Shown: positions 42,473-51,339, counted from the first letter of the stretch. The stretch: 64,000 nucleotides of DNA from Runella sp. SP2 (GCF_003711225.1 NZ_CP031030.1:4588001-4652000); one strand, 5' to 3'. Translations and numbers: made by a program. The notes: generated by a model not told the origin, from the letters alone.

Positions 42473-42697
42473 ATGGAAAGTATCATTGTTTATCCCAAAA
42501 ATGAACAACAAACGTCTTTACTCAAATCACTCTTGAAAGAGATGAAAGTGCGTTTTGAGATAGGAAATGACGACCCAACAACTGCTTTATCCGAATCAGA
42601 GTTTATTGCTAAAATAGATAAATCGATACAGCAAGCTGAAGCTGGAAAAACAAAACATATTTCTAAGGATGAACAGAAAAAGTTTTTGGGCTTATGA
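42473..42697 (+). CDS. Putative antitoxin of the YoeB-like toxin
   Basis: This is a 74-residue protein. It begins with a short beta-type segment MESIIVYPKNEQQTSLLKSLLKEMKVRFEI (two pieces) and continues in a helix rich in Lys and Gln (KIDKSIQQAEAGKTKHIS). This is the pattern of small DUF2683-like antitoxins found next to Txe/YoeB toxins in Bacteroidota. Its stop overlaps the toxin start (ATGA). It would repress its own promoter and neutralise the toxin. Confidence 0.75.
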   Translation: MESIIVYPKNEQQTSLLKSLLKEMKVRFEIGNDDPTTALSESEFIAKIDKSIQQAEAGKTKHISKDEQKKFLGL

Positions 42698-42972
42698 GTT
42701 ATTCCATAGAATTTACCGAAGAAGCCATTGATGACATTGAGAAACACAAAAGGGCTGGAGATAAAAAAGTATTAATAAAAATCGACAAACTCTTGGACGA
42801 GCTTCGAGCCCACCCAACTACAGGAACAGGAAAACCAGAAAAACTAAAGCATTACTCTGTCCCGACCTGGTCAAGAAGAATCACCGATAAGCACAGACTG
42901 ATTTACAGGGTTCAAGAAGAAAAAATTATTGTGCTAGTTTTGGCCTCTTGGGGGCATTATGGCGAAAAATAA
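42694..42972 (+). CDS. YoeB/Txe-family mRNA-cleaving toxin
   Basis: This 92-residue protein has the RelE/YoeB fold. It begins YSIEFTEEAIDDIEKHKRAG, continues with the conserved GTGKPEKLKHYSVPTWSRRI, and ends DKHRLIYRVQEEKI...VLASWGHYGEK, where the final His-Tyr matches the YoeB active-site His and Tyr. Arg/Glu catalytic candidates are present in the middle. Intact and probably functional. It is coupled to the preceding antitoxin by a 4-base overlap. Confidence 0.9.
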   Translation: MSYSIEFTEEAIDDIEKHKRAGDKKVLIKIDKLLDELRAHPTTGTGKPEKLKHYSVPTWSRRITDKHRLIYRVQEEKIIVLVLASWGHYGEK

Positions 42973-43045
42973 CGCACAGCATTTCTTTCGTATAGGGTAA
43001 TTCTCATTTGAGTTGTCATAGAAGAAAACCCTCGCTACCGCCTCT

Positions 43046-44194
43046 ATGATTTACCTCGTCGGAACATTCATTGCGCTGTTTCTTGCCGCCATAGCCCTCA
43101 CGAAAAAAGGTCGCACCACCGCCGACCTCCTCTTAGGAATCTGGATGATTGTTGTTGGTTTACACGTATTTTCGTATTACAGCTACCTCACTCAGCTCAT
43201 TTATAGCTACCCCGCCTTTTTGGGTTCCAACTTTCCCTTGCCCTTTCTGCACGGCCCATTGCTGTTTTTATATACCCTCGCCCTTACTCGTCCCGAACAA
43301 TTTCAGTCAAAAAGATGGCTACTCCACGGAATTTTGCCACTCAGCATCATTGCCCTCTACGCCCCTTTTTGGAGTTTATCGGCAGAGCAGAAAGTAGTAG
43401 TTTTTAAACAAGAAGGCAGAGGGTACGAAGGTGTCATGGAAATTAGTAGCCTACTACTGACGAGTTCGGGGATTTTTTACGTGGTGGCGACTCATTACCT
43501 CCTTCAAAAGCACCGCAAACGGATTTTAAACCAGTTTTCTAACCAAGAAAAAATCAATCTCAACTGGCTAAGATTTCTTTTTTATGCCATGGGGCTAATT
43601 TGGTTTTTTATCATTTTCTTACATAACGACCCCCTCATTTTCTCAAGCAGTAGCGTGTTTGTGGTACTTATCGGCTACTTTGGCATCAAGCAAACGGGAA
43701 TTTTTACCCATCTCCCCATTCCCCTTGAATCGCCTTCCTCCACCCCCGAATTGGCTTTACAACTTGCCGAAGTAGAGGTCGAAGAGACTAACTCAGACCT
43801 CCAACGAAAAAAATACGCAAAATCGGGCTTAAACGAAGAACGCGCCAACGAACTTCGAGAGCGCTTGGAAGAACTGATGCTCGTTGAACGATTATTTATC
43901 GAACCCGAGTTGACACTGACCGATTTGGCCAACCGTTTAGATACGCATCCTAATTATTTATCACAGGTAATCAACGAAATAGAAGGTATTAATTTCTATG
44001 ACTACATCAATCACCTGCGAGTAGAGGAATTTAAACGCCTACTGTTACTCCCCGAAAATCAACGTTTTACACTCCTTGCCATCGCTTACGGCTGCGGGTT
44101 TAACTCCAAATCGGCCTTCAACCGTTGTTTCAAGAAAACCACGGGGCTCTCCCCTTCTGAGTATGTGAAGCAATTGAAAGCGGTGTACAAATAG
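43046..44194 (+). CDS. AraC-family regulator with membrane-spanning N-terminal half
   Basis: This 382-residue protein has six or seven hydrophobic segments in residues 1-230 (for example FIALFLAAIALTKKG and FLFYAMGLIWFFIIFL). A cytosolic linker follows, then a C-terminal AraC-type double helix-turn-helix DNA-binding domain at about 280-380 (LTLTDLANRLDTHPNYLSQV, AIAYGCGFNSKSAFNRCFKK, TGLSPSEYVK). Membrane-bound AraC regulators of this shape sense an unknown signal and control nearby genes. The DUF2306 gene, the outer-membrane protein and the serine hydrolase that follow are possible targets, which is inference. Confidence 0.88.
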   Translation: MIYLVGTFIALFLAAIALTKKGRTTADLLLGIWMIVVGLHVFSYYSYLTQLIYSYPAFLGSNFPLPFLHGPLLFLYTLALTRPEQFQSKRWLLHGILPLSIIALYAPFWSLSAEQKVVVFKQEGRGYEGVMEISSLLLTSSGIFYVVATHYLLQKHRKRILNQFSNQEKINLNWLRFLFYAMGLIWFFIIFLHNDPLIFSSSSVFVVLIGYFGIKQTGIFTHLPIPLESPSSTPELALQLAEVEVEETNSDLQRKKYAKSGLNEERANELRERLEELMLVERLFIEPELTLTDLANRLDTHPNYLSQVINEIEGINFYDYINHLRVEEFKRLLLLPENQRFTLLAIAYGCGFNSKSAFNRCFKKTTGLSPSEYVKQLKAVYK

Positions 44195-44213
44195 GTTATG
44201 GTAGCATTCTTTT

Positions 44214-44309
44214 TAAAACACATAGAAAACAGTAGAATAAGCACATAGCAAACATAGACAGTCTTTTGTGTGCTATGTGAAAAGAGATTCACCTTACAAG
44301 CAAGGGCGC
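44214..44309. repeat. AAACACATAGAAAAC repeat block plus 30-bp duplicated gene tail
   Basis: 44214-44279 repeats the CACATAG unit seen at 28539 with an inverted TGTGTGCTATGT. Then 44280-44309 is a 30-base copy (one mismatch) of 44948-44977, the coding end of the DUF2306 gene that follows. Read in frame, this upstream copy still spells KRDSPYKQGR. Confidence 0.85.
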
Positions 44310-44362
44310 TATGAATGTGGGAAGTGGTCATTTTTGTGACGTCATTTTTAACCACTATCACC

Positions 44363-44992
44363 ATGAAAAAAATAGCTTGGATTCTCGTCGTTGTGCTGGC
44401 CTTTCTTGTCGGAATGATTCCGATTTCGTACCTAACCGATGTCAAACAGGGGTATTTAGAACTAAAATCTCCCGAAACACTCCGCAATACGTTTTGGCAA
44501 ATCGGCTTTGTCACACACATTGCGTTTGGGTCGGTAGCCATTACAATCGGCTGGCTACAATTCAGCCATAAACTGTTGACCAACTTCCCCAAATGGCATC
44601 GGCTCATTGGCAAAATCTATGTCATCACGGGTTTACTCTGCTCAGGAGCGGGCATTTTTATTGGTTTTTATGCCCACGGCGGTCCCATCGCAATGGCGGG
44701 TTTTGTCTGCGGAGGCTGCGTTTATTTTTACACAACCCTTCAAGGTTATGTATTGATTCGAGCCAAAAACGTAGTCAAGCATCAAGCGATGATGACCTAC
44801 AGCTATGCGGCCTGTCTGGGCGCGGTAAGCTTGAGAATTCTTATACCGCTCTCGGTTTTGCTCCCTTATGAATACACATCGGTGTACAACGTGGTGGCGT
44901 GGTTGAGTTGGCTATTTAATTTAGGAATTGCCTTTTGGGTCAACAAAAAAAGAGACTCACCTTACAAGCAAGGGCGCACAGCAGCGATTTGA
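44363..44992 (+). CDS. DUF2306-type membrane protein (second copy)
   Basis: This is a 209-residue membrane protein of the same family as the product at 36916. It shares LVVVLAFLVGMIPISYL-type opening, a TIGWLQFSHKLLTNF segment, WHRLIGKIYVITGLLCSG with the conserved His, and the late VKHQAMMTYSYAACLGAVSLR. The function is unknown, probably heme- or metal-related. Its last 10 codons (KRDSPYKQGR...) are repeated upstream at 44280. ATG 44363 gives the expected signal-anchor; the longer frame begins inside the repeat block. Confidence 0.82.
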   Translation: MKKIAWILVVVLAFLVGMIPISYLTDVKQGYLELKSPETLRNTFWQIGFVTHIAFGSVAITIGWLQFSHKLLTNFPKWHRLIGKIYVITGLLCSGAGIFIGFYAHGGPIAMAGFVCGGCVYFYTTLQGYVLIRAKNVVKHQAMMTYSYAACLGAVSLRILIPLSVLLPYEYTSVYNVVAWLSWLFNLGIAFWVNKKRDSPYKQGRTAAI

Positions 44993-45029
44993 AGGGGATG
45001 TTTGTGCCGAAATCAAACTTTTAGCACAC

Positions 45030-45629
45030 ATGTCTCTCTTCAACACAAAAACACTCCGCTATGCCTGCTTGCTCGCGGCGGGGTTTATCGCTTACGGCGC
45101 CAACGCCCAGACGTCCCTTAAAACGCTGCGGTTCTCACTCTACAACGAAACCTTGGGCGTACCTTCCGCCAAGCTCACCAAACTTCCTATTCACCCTGCA
45201 GTGAGTATTGGCACCGACCTACGGGTACGCTCGGGCAAGCATTGGCAAAAAGCCTTTGGCGTTGACTTGTATTATTATTACCAACAGTCGTTGGAGCACG
45301 CCCTCATGCTCGACGCGTCGTATCGGTTTGGGTATCGGTTCAATTTTGGATTGCAAACCAACCTACACACCGCGCTTGGCTACAAACACGCGATTTTGGC
45401 AGGCCAAAAGTATGCCCTAAAAAACGGCGAATACCAACCTACCTTGCATTTTGGCAAAGCCCAAGTCAACCTCAAACTCGGACTAGGGCTAGAATACCCG
45501 CTTTCGAAGCGTTATTCTGTCGCAGTTGATTACAAAACAATGGTCGCAGCACCCTTTGGCGACCGCATTATCCCTTTTACTATTCATACCTTCTTAGGGG
45601 CAGGTCTCAACATTCATTTACAACCATAA
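45030..45629 (+). CDS. Small outer-membrane beta-barrel protein (hypothetical)
   Basis: This is a 199-residue exported protein. The signal peptide is CLLAAGFIAYGANAQ. The rest is made of alternating aromatic strands (FGVDLYYYYQQSLEHALML, YRFGYRFNFGLQTNLH), with a C-terminus HTFLGAGLNIHLQP, as in eight-stranded barrels. No specific family is recognised. ATG 45030 is chosen for the signal peptide. It lies 16 bases before the serine hydrolase gene and may be co-expressed with it. Confidence 0.68.
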   Translation: MSLFNTKTLRYACLLAAGFIAYGANAQTSLKTLRFSLYNETLGVPSAKLTKLPIHPAVSIGTDLRVRSGKHWQKAFGVDLYYYYQQSLEHALMLDASYRFGYRFNFGLQTNLHTALGYKHAILAGQKYALKNGEYQPTLHFGKAQVNLKLGLGLEYPLSKRYSVAVDYKTMVAAPFGDRIIPFTIHTFLGAGLNIHLQP

Positions 45630-45644
45630 ACTTCACAACAGTCC

Positions 45645-46808
45645 ATGAAACGTATCTCATTCATACTCGTCATTGCGCTCTTTTCGCTTGGTTCATGCCG
45701 CGAAGAACTTGGCTCGGCGCAACCTTTGCCCAATTGTCCATTGACCAACACCCCCCCCCCCAAAGCCGCTAATTACCAAAAAATTATCGACAAGTTTATG
45801 GCAGCGGGCGCGGTGGGAGTGAGCGTCACCGTTCGGACGCCCGAAGGCACCTGGAGTGCTACCGCTGGCAAAGCCGACCTTGCCAACCACATCGACCTTA
45901 GCCCTTGCCATACGCTTGGCATTGGAAGTATTTCAAAGACATTTACGGCTGCCACGGTTTTAAAATTGCAAGAAGAAGGCAAACTCAATATCAATGACTT
46001 AGCAAGCAAATACCTTCCCGACGAATACGTTAAAAACATCCACAACCTCAACAAAGCCACCATCAAGCAACTGCTTCAGCACACCTCGGGCATTCGCGAT
46101 TACTTGGGGCTTGTAGGTTTGCTCAACATCCACAATCAATCGGTCAAAGCCCAATCGGCTCAAGAAAATTTAAAAACTATTTTTGGAAAAAAAGCCCTGT
46201 TTGAAGTGGGTACCGACTGGAGTTACTCCAACTCTAATTACCTGATTTTGGCCTTAATCATCGAGAAAGTTGGCAACAAAAGCGCCTTTGAAACGGTAAC
46301 GGAAAAAGTGCTACAGCCCCTCAAACTCCAAAACACTTACGCCTCCACCACCCGACCCGCAAGTTTGTCGAGGGGCTACTACGATTCGTTTAACAACGGC
46401 ATGATGCGTGACTTGACCAAATTTGACGGCTTCGCCGTGGGAGGACAAGACATTCTGGACGGCGGAATGGTTTCAAATTCCTACGATTTGGCCCTTTTTA
46501 TGGAAGCGCTCAAAACGGGCAAACTCCTTTCGGCGGCCTCAATTGCCCTGATGGAATCTCCCACCAACATCCAAGTCAAAGGCATTCCCGAAAACCTTTC
46601 GTACATCAAGGATTACGGACTAGGGCTTTTTTTGCTTGATATTGAGGGAAAGAAGGGAGTTGGGCACGGGGGCAATGTGCATTGTTTCAACGCAGTTACT
46701 TATTATTTCCCCGAACAAAAAGTCAGTATCGCTATTGCGCTCAATAGCTATTCCAGCAAATTAGACGAAGCTTTATACGACCGCGAAACGATTAAATTGG
46801 CCTTGTAA
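45645..46808 (+). CDS. Serine hydrolase of the beta-lactamase/penicillin-binding family, lipoprotein
   Basis: This 387-residue lipoprotein (lipobox LGSC, Cys18) belongs to the class C beta-lactamase-like family (D-aminopeptidase or esterase-like). The catalytic Ser95-x-x-Lys98 is in GIGSISKTFTA, the Tyr-x-Asn in DWSYSNSNYLIL, and the His-Gly-Gly in VGHGGNVHCF near 345. Codons 36-39 run through an 11-C tract at 45751-45761, so slippage would throw the frame out just after the lipobox. It may be an exported peptidase or esterase. It ends before a shared terminator. Confidence 0.9.
   Translation: MKRISFILVIALFSLGSCREELGSAQPLPNCPLTNTPPPKAANYQKIIDKFMAAGAVGVSVTVRTPEGTWSATAGKADLANHIDLSPCHTLGIGSISKTFTAATVLKLQEEGKLNINDLASKYLPDEYVKNIHNLNKATIKQLLQHTSGIRDYLGLVGLLNIHNQSVKAQSAQENLKTIFGKKALFEVGTDWSYSNSNYLILALIIEKVGNKSAFETVTEKVLQPLKLQNTYASTTRPASLSRGYYDSFNNGMMRDLTKFDGFAVGGQDILDGGMVSNSYDLALFMEALKTGKLLSAASIALMESPTNIQVKGIPENLSYIKDYGLGLFLLDIEGKKGVGHGGNVHCFNAVTYYFPEQKVSIAIALNSYSSKLDEALYDRETIKLAL
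45751..45761. repeat. C11 homopolymer inside the serine hydrolase gene
   Basis: Eleven consecutive C bases encode the Pro run of TNTPPPKAA, about residue 36-39. A gain or loss of one or two bases would end translation early. Such tracts are classic slip-strand phase-variation sites. Confidence 0.9.
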
Positions 46809-46820
46809 AAATAGTTTGCC

Positions 46821-46856
46821 CCCTGCGTTTTTCCACCTGTTTGGAGAAACGCAGGG
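46821..46856. terminator. Bidirectional terminator between convergent genes
   Basis: CCCTGCGTTT and AAACGCAGGG form a 10-bp stem with a 16-base loop. The hydrolase (+) and the redoxin (-) genes converge on it. ATTTT follows on the plus side and TATTTTT a little further off on the minus side. Confidence 0.75.
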
Positions 46857-46868
46857 ATTTTGAAATTA

Positions 46869-47978
46869 CTACTTCGTGTCGTTAAGGCGATTTTTTATCA
46901 AATGTTCAAATTTCTCTAAACTGTTATCATCGTACCCCACAAACTTTTCCACAATTTGCCCTTTGTTATCCACAAACAAAGTGGTTGGAATACTACCGTC
47001 AAACTGAAACAATTCATTAGCATATATTCGCGTCTTATCCGTCATTACTAGTTGTTTCCAAGGCATTTGTTCCTTGTCAAGAGCTTTGAGCCAATTTTGT
47101 TTATCTTCATCCAGTGATACTGATACCATGCTAAAACGAGGGTTACTAGAAAATTGGCTACTAATTTTCTTCAATTGTGGAATTTCTTTTCGGCAAGGAC
47201 CACACCAAGAAGCCCATAAAATAATCATATTCAAGGAAGAATTTTTGGTCAACACAGGGGAACTTTCACCATTTCTTGTCTCAAAAACTGTATTAAAATC
47301 CAATTTTTGAGTATTTCGCTTTACAACATACTCCTTTAAGCCTCGCCAAGTGTCACTTTTTTTTACCTCCTCATCAAATTGGTTTAAAAGGCCAATCATC
47401 TGGTCATTACTAAAACTAGAAACTCGCTTTTTTAAATGATTCAAATAATAGTATGAGTAGGGATGTATTTTAATCAGTCGCATCAATTCGCTTATCTTTT
47501 TTATTGATGAAAAACCCACAGAATCCTCAAACATAACTTTGGTTTGTTTTCCAACATTAATAGGTGCTAAGATGAATTTAATCTTGTTAGGAAGGTTAAT
47601 GAGTGTAGGCTTCGTTTCATCTATTTCACCCTCTAATTCTACCCCTTCTTCTAAATAAAAATTGGACAAATGCACTTCCCCATTATTGAATTTCTGTTTA
47701 GTTTTATACGTAAATAATCGTTTATAACCTGCGGAATCAATGTGCTGAAACTCAATCAACATAGGTGAGTCATTTTCTCTGACAGGCAACAAAAATTCAA
47801 AGTGACCGCTTTTAGATTTAGAAGAAGCCACGACTTTGTCAACGTCGGTGATTGCATTGACTGTACCATCGGGTAAATTTTTTAAATTACCAGTGATACG
47901 GACTGTGTTGCTTGACTTAGGTTCAGCACAGCTTATTATCAGTGAAAGCAATAATGAATAGCAAAATATTTTTTTCAT
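46869..47978 (-). CDS. TlpA-like thioredoxin lipoprotein
   Basis: This is a 369-residue lipoprotein (lipobox LIISC, Cys17). An N-terminal DUF4369-like beta domain (VRITGNLKNLPDGTVNAI, residues about 25-130) and a helical middle lead to a C-terminal thioredoxin domain with the active site WCGPC in ILWASWCGPCRKEIPQL. It is followed by a cis-Pro in GSIPTTLFVDNKG. It would act in the periplasm on disulfides, as in cytochrome maturation or redox repair. The region is AT-rich, and a related but divergent gene follows at 48089 on the same strand. Confidence 0.9.
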   Translation of the reverse strand: MKKIFCYSLLLSLIISCAEPKSSNTVRITGNLKNLPDGTVNAITDVDKVVASSKSKSGHFEFLLPVRENDSPMLIEFQHIDSAGYKRLFTYKTKQKFNNGEVHLSNFYLEEGVELEGEIDETKPTLINLPNKIKFILAPINVGKQTKVMFEDSVGFSSIKKISELMRLIKIHPYSYYYLNHLKKRVSSFSNDQMIGLLNQFDEEVKKSDTWRGLKEYVVKRNTQKLDFNTVFETRNGESSPVLTKNSSLNMIILWASWCGPCRKEIPQLKKISSQFSSNPRFSMVSVSLDEDKQNWLKALDKEQMPWKQLVMTDKTRIYANELFQFDGSIPTTLFVDNKGQIVEKFVGYDDNSLEKFEHLIKNRLNDTK

Positions 47979-48088
47979 AAAGTCAATAATTGATTAAATC
48001 CATTACTACAAATACAAAGGAGAATGGGCAGTACATAGGCAAGCATATTTTTAACTATTTATTGGTGAGGTTTATATAAAACATCTTA

Positions 48089-49639
48089 TTATTTCGACAG
48101 CTCTGTCAAAAGTTGCGTGAGTTCTTTACTTTCTACTCTAGGCGCATTTGGATACACCAGCTTACCGCGTTTGTCAACAATCATGTAACGAGGTATCGAA
48201 TCGATTTTTTGTTGCTTTAAGAAATCAGCATTTTGAGCGTTTAAAACCAAGAAACTGTTTGGATAACTGTTCAATTGCTCTTTTTCTGAGGCTTTTAACC
48301 AAGCTTCCATAGATTTATCAATCGACAAATAAACAAATACAATATTTTTATCTTTTAATGATTCTCTTAGCTTTACAGAATGTGGAAAAGCAGCCCTGCA
48401 AGGCCCACACCAGCTCGCCCAAAAATCTACATAAATCACTTTGCCTTGCGATTGTTTAATAATTGCATCAAGTGAGGTTTTCGTTTTATTATTATCCATC
48501 AACGTAAGTGATGTAGGCACGTAGCGCGTTGTATCAAGTTCTAGGACATACTTTACTTTAAGTTTTTCAATGAGGGAAGAATCTTTTACATCTTTCTCTA
48601 ACTTGTTAAAGTAGCTCAAAAAGTCATTTTTTGAAAGTGACTCCGAAATTCTGCCAATATTTTTTATCAGCAAATAATTTTTGATTGTTTCTGAAAAATT
48701 AAATTCTGTATTTATTTTATCATAAATCACCTTATAATTCCTATTAATTCCATCTTTTAAATCCAAATAAGGTGCTTTATCAACAATAAATCTATACTCT
48801 ACTATATCAACAAAATCTTTAAAATAGATTCCTTCATAATTTTCTAGGGTGTTTTCTTGGGAATTGCACCAATGATATACGTCATCAATCGAGAGTCGTT
48901 CTGTTTCAACCTCTATTAACTTTTTTAAATTTTCGATTTTATTTTTTTGAAATTTATACACATTTTCAGATATAAGACCTTGTTTACTAAGTGAATCAAT
49001 AATCTTTTTGTTTATATCAAGATACATCATGCACTTTGGATATAATTCATTTTTCATTAACAAAATCCCTTTTTTATTTCTATTCATTACTTGCTCTCCT
49101 GTCATATTTTTTGACTGAGAAAGTGCACTTTTATCATTCAATATCTTTTTTCCATGCAAGCTAACGGCGCCAAAATATTCACCCATTGGAGAATAGTTCA
49201 CAAACTCACACTGGCTCCTTACTAGGTCATCTACCTGATAATCATTTTTAGAAGTATTTCTATTTATAACCGTTACGATGGGAATATTTTTATTATATTC
49301 AATGACCACAGAGTCTCCCTTTTGCAAAATGTATTCGTTATAATCAAAGTAGTTAATCCAGTGCCGAAGAACACAATGGTTATTTTTCATTTTTAGTCGA
49401 ATATCTTTATTTTTAATGTTACTTTCAACTTCAATCCATTTCATCTCATCATCGTACATAAACCGCAACAAGTGCTTATTTTGAGTCCATGCTGTTTTTG
49501 TATAATAAAAATAATTATCAATCTTTTGAGTGTTTTTAAAGGAAACATAAACAATACCTTCTGTATCGTTTGAAAACGCATTTATATGACACAAAAATGC
49601 CATTTTTAACATTAATAAGCGAAGTAGTGTTATTTTCAT
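48089..49639 (-). CDS. Large exported TlpA-like thioredoxin protein
   Basis: This is a 516-residue protein with a hydrophobic start (LLMLKMAFLCHINAF) and a long, poorly conserved middle that is rich in Lys, Asn and Ile. The C-terminal thioredoxin domain (from about residue 380) carries WCGPC in FWASWCGPCRAAFPHS and a cis-Pro in DSIPRYMIVDKRG. The base composition is far more AT-rich than the neighbours, with an AT-rich flank on both sides. That suggests acquisition from elsewhere, perhaps with the gene at 46869, though selection on an unusual protein is another explanation. Function beyond the thioredoxin fold is unknown. Confidence 0.85.
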   Translation of the reverse strand: MKITLLRLLMLKMAFLCHINAFSNDTEGIVYVSFKNTQKIDNYFYYTKTAWTQNKHLLRFMYDDEMKWIEVESNIKNKDIRLKMKNNHCVLRHWINYFDYNEYILQKGDSVVIEYNKNIPIVTVINRNTSKNDYQVDDLVRSQCEFVNYSPMGEYFGAVSLHGKKILNDKSALSQSKNMTGEQVMNRNKKGILLMKNELYPKCMMYLDINKKIIDSLSKQGLISENVYKFQKNKIENLKKLIEVETERLSIDDVYHWCNSQENTLENYEGIYFKDFVDIVEYRFIVDKAPYLDLKDGINRNYKVIYDKINTEFNFSETIKNYLLIKNIGRISESLSKNDFLSYFNKLEKDVKDSSLIEKLKVKYVLELDTTRYVPTSLTLMDNNKTKTSLDAIIKQSQGKVIYVDFWASWCGPCRAAFPHSVKLRESLKDKNIVFVYLSIDKSMEAWLKASEKEQLNSYPNSFLVLNAQNADFLKQQKIDSIPRYMIVDKRGKLVYPNAPRVESKELTQLLTELSK

Positions 49640-49795
49640 AATTTTAATTAAAAAAAATACTTACATAACTCACTATATATTGACTATAACAAAAGTGTTA
49701 TTTACTAATGATTTGATAAAAATATTTAAAAACCTAGTAAAAACAAATAGTTTTGGATTTTTTTTAGAAAAAATAGTTTTTTGTTTTTGAGCCAC

Positions 49796-49826
49796 AAAAA
49801 AAGGGAATCACCTCCCGATGATTCCC
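49796..49826 (-). terminator. Terminator after the RicT-like gene
   Basis: On the minus strand GGGAATCA and TGATTCCC form an 8-bp stem with the 8-base loop TCGGGAGG, then a run of T (CTTTTTTT). It starts 23 bases after the gene's stop. Confidence 0.88.
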
Positions 49827-49848
49827 TCCTATGCACCTTTAGTGCTTG

Positions 49849-51339
49849 CTATTGCTTTTTCTCGTTTCCGCCGCCGCTGTTGCCACTATTGCCACCGCCA
49901 CCTTTGGGTTGATTATTATTTCCTCGACGGTGATGATTTCCTCGGTTGGCGTGCTGTTTGGCAGGCTTTGTTGCGTCGTTGTTGTTATTATTGGCATTGT
50001 TGTTTCCTTTCTGTGCAGGATTTCCCGCTGGGGCACTGGGCACTTTCGCGGGAGCCTGATTAGTAGGAGCTTTGGGAGCAGGAGTCTGTGGCTTCGGCGC
50101 AGGAGCTGAAGGCGTAGTGGCTGCCGCTGGCTGTGCCGTTTCTTTGGCGGCATTTGCGCTATTATTGCTATTTCCGCTTCCCTTTTTCTTTTTATTTCTG
50201 CGATTGCTGCTTCCTCCCCCGTTTTGTTGGTCGCGGTGGCTAAACTTCTTATCCATTTTAGCCAAGTCGCTATTGATACCTGCCGCAGGCAATGCCAACA
50301 CAGCCTCTTCGATATCCAACACATCCAACGACACAGGTTTTTCGCCTCTTGCGTTCATTTGCAAGATTTTGCTCACCTGCTCCATCGTGATTGGGTGCCA
50401 GGTCGTGCTATCGTTTTCGTAGCCAAACCACATGATTTTCTTGAAAATATCGGTTTTCTGCAAGTGCGCCTTCCCTTTTTGGGTTTGAAGGGGTGCATCC
50501 ACGTGCGGAATGTCCTTGAGGGCGTCGATGTAGGTTTCCAACTCGTAGTTGAGGCAGCACTTCAAACGTCCACATTGACCCGAAAGCTTCGTTGGATTCA
50601 ACGATAGGTTCTGGTAGCGAGCAGCAGAAGTCGTGATGTTTTTAAAGTCGCTCAACCAAGTTGAACAGCATAATTCACGGCCACACGCGCCCAAACCACC
50701 CAAACGCCCTGCTTCTTGGCGTAGGCTGATTTGGCGCATTTCGATGCGCACCTTAAACTCACCCGCCAATACCTTGATCAGTTCACGGAAATCAACCCGT
50801 TCGTCGGCCGAGTAGTAAAACGTCGCTTTGGTATTATCGGACTGAAACTCCACATCCGACAATTTCATGTTCAGTTTTAGCTCTTTGACCAGTTCGCGAG
50901 CGCGGTACATCGTTGGCAGGTCACGCGCAACACTCTGCTCGTGTTTTTCCATATCGCGTGGATTCCCCACCCGATAAATGCTCTTGATGTTTTCGTCGTC
51001 GGCTACTTTCTTCTTGGTCATTTGCAAACGCACCAAGTCGCCCTGCAACGATACCGCTCCAATATGATAGCCCGAAGCCATCTCGCACACGACGTAGTCG
51101 CCCGTGAGGAGTTCAAGCTGGTTGATATTGCGAAAATATTCTTTCCGCCCTCCTTTAAACTTCACTTCTACCACGTCAAAACGTTTTGCGATGGGCACAT
51201 CCATATCACTGAGCCAATCGAAAACATTCATTTTATTGCAACCACCTGTGTTGCACGCACCATTATTTTGACAACCAGCGGTTTTTCCGTTGCTTCCTTT
51301 CGTTCCGCATCCGCCCGTTGAACATGATTTACAACTCAT
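49849..51339 (-). CDS. PSP1-domain (RicT/YaaT-like) protein with disordered tail
   Basis: This is a 496-residue protein. Residues 1-36 are rich in Cys and Gly (MSCKSCSTGGCGTKGSNG), possibly a metal site. The PSP1 domain follows at about 60-290, with the conserved Cys pair regions LGACGRELCCSTWLSD and SGQCGRLKCCLNYE. RicT works with RicA and RicF on RNase Y in Bacillus, and that complex carries Fe-S clusters. From about 370 the tail is disordered and low in complexity: Asn, Gly, Pro, Ala and basic clusters (NRRNKKKKGSG, HHRRGNNNQPKGGGG). Such a tail could bind RNA, which is inference. It lies alone on this strand. Confidence 0.88.
   Translation of the reverse strand: MSCKSCSTGGCGTKGSNGKTAGCQNNGACNTGGCNKMNVFDWLSDMDVPIAKRFDVVEVKFKGGRKEYFRNINQLELLTGDYVVCEMASGYHIGAVSLQGDLVRLQMTKKKVADDENIKSIYRVGNPRDMEKHEQSVARDLPTMYRARELVKELKLNMKLSDVEFQSDNTKATFYYSADERVDFRELIKVLAGEFKVRIEMRQISLRQEAGRLGGLGACGRELCCSTWLSDFKNITTSAARYQNLSLNPTKLSGQCGRLKCCLNYELETYIDALKDIPHVDAPLQTQKGKAHLQKTDIFKKIMWFGYENDSTTWHPITMEQVSKILQMNARGEKPVSLDVLDIEEAVLALPAAGINSDLAKMDKKFSHRDQQNGGGSSNRRNKKKKGSGNSNNSANAAKETAQPAAATTPSAPAPKPQTPAPKAPTNQAPAKVPSAPAGNPAQKGNNNANNNNNDATKPAKQHANRGNHHRRGNNNQPKGGGGNSGNSGGGNEKKQ

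Noticed and set aside
45751-45761. C11 tract as a plain sequencing error
   Set aside because: The frame is open through it as it stands and the product has a complete catalytic set, so I keep it as real and possibly variable; reads would settle it.
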